From NCBI GenBank assembly GCA_964445105.1, contig CAYUJS010000045.1:1-16206 (forward strand): a DNA stretch of 16,206 nt. The letters are read 5' to 3'. Positions 14,270 to 16,206 of the stretch are shown piece by piece. The notes below the pieces were generated by a model. It saw only the letters and a list, made by a program, of their open reading frames with translations. It did no database searches and was not told the origin of the DNA. The first letter of the stretch is position 1. Every line of letters begins with the position of its first letter. The stretch is from CAWBNS01 sp964445105 (lineage in GTDB: Bacteria; Chlamydiota; Chlamydiia; Chlamydiales; JAJFMA01). The translations under genes were made by a program, and so were the position numbers.

Positions 14270-14488
14270 ATGAACAAGAGTCTGTCCACACAAAATCTTT
14301 CCAGCGATGAACACTGTTGGCCCAAGCGAGGTTGAAGAAGGCGGGAACGTGCTGCAGAAGAGACAGTGCTGGCGGTATGGCAAACCTCTGAAGTCCTAAA
14401 GGCAAACGAGGATTGGGAAAGGCTTTGGCAAATTGAAGCTACTTGTGGGGTTGTTGGCTTAGCAACATTAAGATCAGTACAGGTTTGA
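14270..14488 (+). pseudogene. Small frame broken by one in-frame TGA
   Basis: From ATG 14270, with GGAGAATGGAGAG just upstream, the frame reads MNKSLSTQNLSSDEHCWPKRG, then TGA at 14333-14335, then continues open for 50 codons (RRRERAAEETVLAVWQTSEV, and later WERLWQIEATCG) to the TGA at 14486. A single nonsense change in a 72-residue gene would explain it. No family was recognised, and a chance open stretch cannot be excluded. Confidence 0.3.
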
Positions 14489-14708
14489 ATTGTGCCCTTA
14501 ATGGCAGCAGTCGGCTAGAAAGAGAGACCGACTTAGCGAAGGCTACCGACGGCCTATTGAGACGGATTTGTAGCCTTGGCTACGAACGAGCAAATTTTTC
14601 AGTAATAGCCACGCGCCTTGAAGAGCAGACGGTGTTGCGGTGGCCCCGATGAGACTAAAAATATTCAGTGTTTAGGCTGTAACGCTGTACCCTGCGGGTG
14701 GACAGCTG

Positions 14709-14736
14709 TTTACTAATAAGCGCCATGTGATATGGT
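14709..14736 (+). promoter_or_regulatory. Promoter and possible operator before exported protein
   Basis: TTTACT (14709-14714) and TATGGT (14731-14736) are 16 bases apart, with TG one base before the -10. The -10 lies in an imperfect palindrome (CGCCA at 14721-14725 and TGGCG at 14736-14740), which might be an operator. Confidence 0.4.
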
Positions 14737-14766
14737 GGCGATCGTGCTAGAAACGGGAGGATAGAA

Positions 14767-15816
14767 ATGCGGTTCTGGGGTTTGTTGTTGTGCTCTCTTA
14801 GCGTATTGTGCGCTGCCTTTGCGGCGGAGGAAAAGGAGACCTCTCCTGAAGCTGGGGTGCTTATCGTGACGTACAACACCGGGCGTAACGCAGAACGGCT
14901 TGACCGTATTCGCTTTCGTTTGGTGAATGAACACAGAGAGCAGCGGATGCTTCCGCAGGCTGGACAGTTTTTGGACAGCCCTGCGTCTCAATCGCGCCGC
15001 GTCATTGTGCGTAACCTGCCTGTCGGTCGTTATACGCTTGAGTTTATCATTCCCAATTTTGATGGGCTTTTTTCTGAGATCCCTCAGCGCGAAATTTTCG
15101 TTGCGCCTGGGGAGATCACCAAGGTTGATCAGGCGATCAAGCCGCGCTACGCACGTGTCAAAGCCACAGCGATCATGCCAGATGGCTCGGTTTCACCGCG
15201 GATCTTGCTTTGCAACAAGCAGGGCATGCAAGTGGCGCGTGGCAATCAAGGAGATTTGGTGAGTTCAAATCTAATCCCTGGTGAATATACGATTATTTTC
15301 GAGCGCAAAGCTGGCTATCGCGAGCCAGAGCCCATTTGTATCTCCGTGGCCTCTGGAGCTATTTTGGGGCCTTTTGAACGCCATTACGTCCCTTTAAACG
15401 AGAAGGTGACAGAACAGATATCTAAGCCCGCCTCGCGCCTATTAGCCAAAGCGAATTTGCGAGAAGCTCGCGAGTCGTTAGCGCCGCAGGCAGTTGCAGG
15501 AGATGCTCCACTATTGCCTAAAGCGTCGGCTGTCAGCATAGTCGCTGATGCACCTGCCGAGATTGCGCCACGCCCCCTAAGGCAGTTTACGCCTGGCGTT
15601 ACCGAAAGCCAGCTGACCTCTCCAGAATGCCAGCATTGCCCGGACCATTGTAAAAATCGGTTTTGGACGAATTTTGATGCAGAGACGTGTGGATTATTGC
15701 CCTGCTGCGTGGACTTGCATGAGCTGTATGGTGAAGGGAGTGTATCTCTTAAAGAGGAAGAGGCAGCCGGTGAGGTGCTTTGGGAACCTGCTGAGCAAGG
15801 TGGCCAGGTACCCTGA
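14767..15816 (+). CDS. Exported protein with beta-sandwich repeats and Cys-rich tail
   Basis: This 349-residue protein has a signal peptide MRFWGLLLCSLSVLCAAFAA, cleaved after about residue 20. Two beta-sandwich-like units follow, each with a P-G-x-Y-T turn: NLPVGRYTLEFIIP (83-96) and NLIPGEYTIIFERKAGY (168-184). Such units occur in PEGA- and carboxypeptidase-regulatory-like domains. A proline/alanine linker (about 235-280) leads to a cysteine cluster C288, C291, C295, C308, C313, C314, which may bind metal or form disulfides. It resembles the N-terminal part of chlamydial proteins that I recall carrying a further enzyme domain, but here the protein ends without one. GGGAGG lies 6 bases before the ATG. 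It is probably a periplasmic or surface protein of unknown function. Confidence 0.82.
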   Translation: MRFWGLLLCSLSVLCAAFAAEEKETSPEAGVLIVTYNTGRNAERLDRIRFRLVNEHREQRMLPQAGQFLDSPASQSRRVIVRNLPVGRYTLEFIIPNFDGLFSEIPQREIFVAPGEITKVDQAIKPRYARVKATAIMPDGSVSPRILLCNKQGMQVARGNQGDLVSSNLIPGEYTIIFERKAGYREPEPICISVASGAILGPFERHYVPLNEKVTEQISKPASRLLAKANLREARESLAPQAVAGDAPLLPKASAVSIVADAPAEIAPRPLRQFTPGVTESQLTSPECQHCPDHCKNRFWTNFDAETCGLLPCCVDLHELYGEGSVSLKEEEAAGEVLWEPAEQGGQVP

Positions 15817-15848
15817 TGCTGCGGGAGTAGGCAGCCGTACCAATTTTT
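15807..15848 (+). terminator. Probable terminator after the exported protein gene
   Basis: A two-part stem, GGTAC with GTACC outside and GCTGC with GCAGC inside, separated by an internal loop, overlaps the stop codon and is followed by AATTTTT. The internal loop weakens it. Confidence 0.45.
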
Positions 15849-16206
15849 GTCTTGAGCATATTCTATAGAAAAACATAACAGCACAACTCTAATGCGTATC
15901 ATGAAAATTAAACGTGTTTAATATCTTTTTAGGTTCTAGTGATTCTCTGTTTTTTAAAATAATATTTAGATAAAAAAGAAGAATAAAAGTATAATTATTT
16001 GTTTTCTTGACGATGTCTTTTGAGCGCGCAGAAAATCCGGTAGAAAATGCTATGTTTTTAAAATCAACCAAAATCCCAAGATTTCTTCGCAAAGGGCGAG
16101 CGTCGCAGGCTGAGGTGACCCCCAAATATTGAACACTAAAACGGTGGGAACAAGGTAATAAACTCAAGTTTTAGCTTTTTTCAAAGGCCCCCAGTAAATA
16201 CTGAAG
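15849..16206. other. AT-rich stretch without recognised genes
   Basis: This end of the window is richer in A and T than the genes before it. One open frame on the minus strand (15889-16167, 92 codons) has no ribosome binding site and no recognisable motif. No tRNA, repeat or hairpin of note was seen. Confidence 0.5.

Larger units (their letters stand above)
14194..14766. other. Intergenic region with coding remnants
   Basis: No intact gene was recognised. It holds a reading frame broken by one TGA (14270-14488) and a protein-like open stretch up to 14652 (for example LERETDLAKATDGLLRRI) without a start signal. The promoter of the next gene follows. These look like gene remains, but no family could be named. 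Confidence 0.45.

Noticed and set aside
15889..16167. 92-codon minus-strand frame in AT-rich DNA
   Set aside because: No ribosome binding site, no motif and no neighbour linking it to a function.

Overview
The window looks like chromosomal DNA of a chlamydia outside the family Chlamydiaceae (Chlamydiota, Parachlamydiales-like). The best evidence is a lysine/alanine-rich histone H1-like protein of the HctA (Hc1) type at 6001-6453. It is followed by a TrmA/RlmD-type RNA methyltransferase and yajC. From memory, hctA, the ygcA-type methyltransferase and yajC are also neighbours in Chlamydiaceae. Here tgt sits between the last two. No tRNA, rRNA, CRISPR array or intact mobile element was seen.

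Layout. (1) 1-1242: no convincing gene, but two copies of a 62-bp direct repeat, a strong hairpin and a possibly decayed coding stretch. (2) 1243-5770, minus strand: a tightly packed operon read as TPR protein - TolQ/ExbB - TolR/ExbD - TolA/TonB-like protein - small zinc-ribbon membrane protein. It starts at a good promoter almost on top of the first ATG. TolB and Pal are not in the window. (3) 6001-9465, plus strand: hctA with its own promoter and terminator, then an rlmD-like gene, tgt and yajC packed as a unit. A bidirectional terminator ends the unit. (4) 9576-12377, minus strand: a 933-residue protein of unknown function with two mutually similar Rx4H segments that resemble HEPN RNase motifs. 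(5) 12378-14133: a decayed second copy of the 3' half of the neighbouring gene, a terminator, and that intact gene, a predicted lipoprotein with a long coiled coil and a C-terminal membrane anchor. (6) 14170-14766: apparently decayed DNA, including a reading frame with one internal TGA. (7) 14767-15816, plus strand: an exported protein with two beta-sandwich-like repeats and a cysteine-rich tail, followed by a probable terminator and AT-rich DNA without genes.

Working together. The minus-strand Tol-like operon probably builds a proton-driven inner-membrane motor reaching across the periplasm, with the TPR protein as a periplasmic partner. The plus-strand cluster joins developmental chromatin condensation (hctA), RNA modification (rlmD-like, tgt) and protein export (yajC). 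The rest are cell-envelope or unknown proteins. The most interesting points are the paired Rx4H segments in the 933-residue protein, the loss of the zinc cysteines in Tgt, the decayed paralog beside the lipoprotein gene, and the make-up of the Tol operon.
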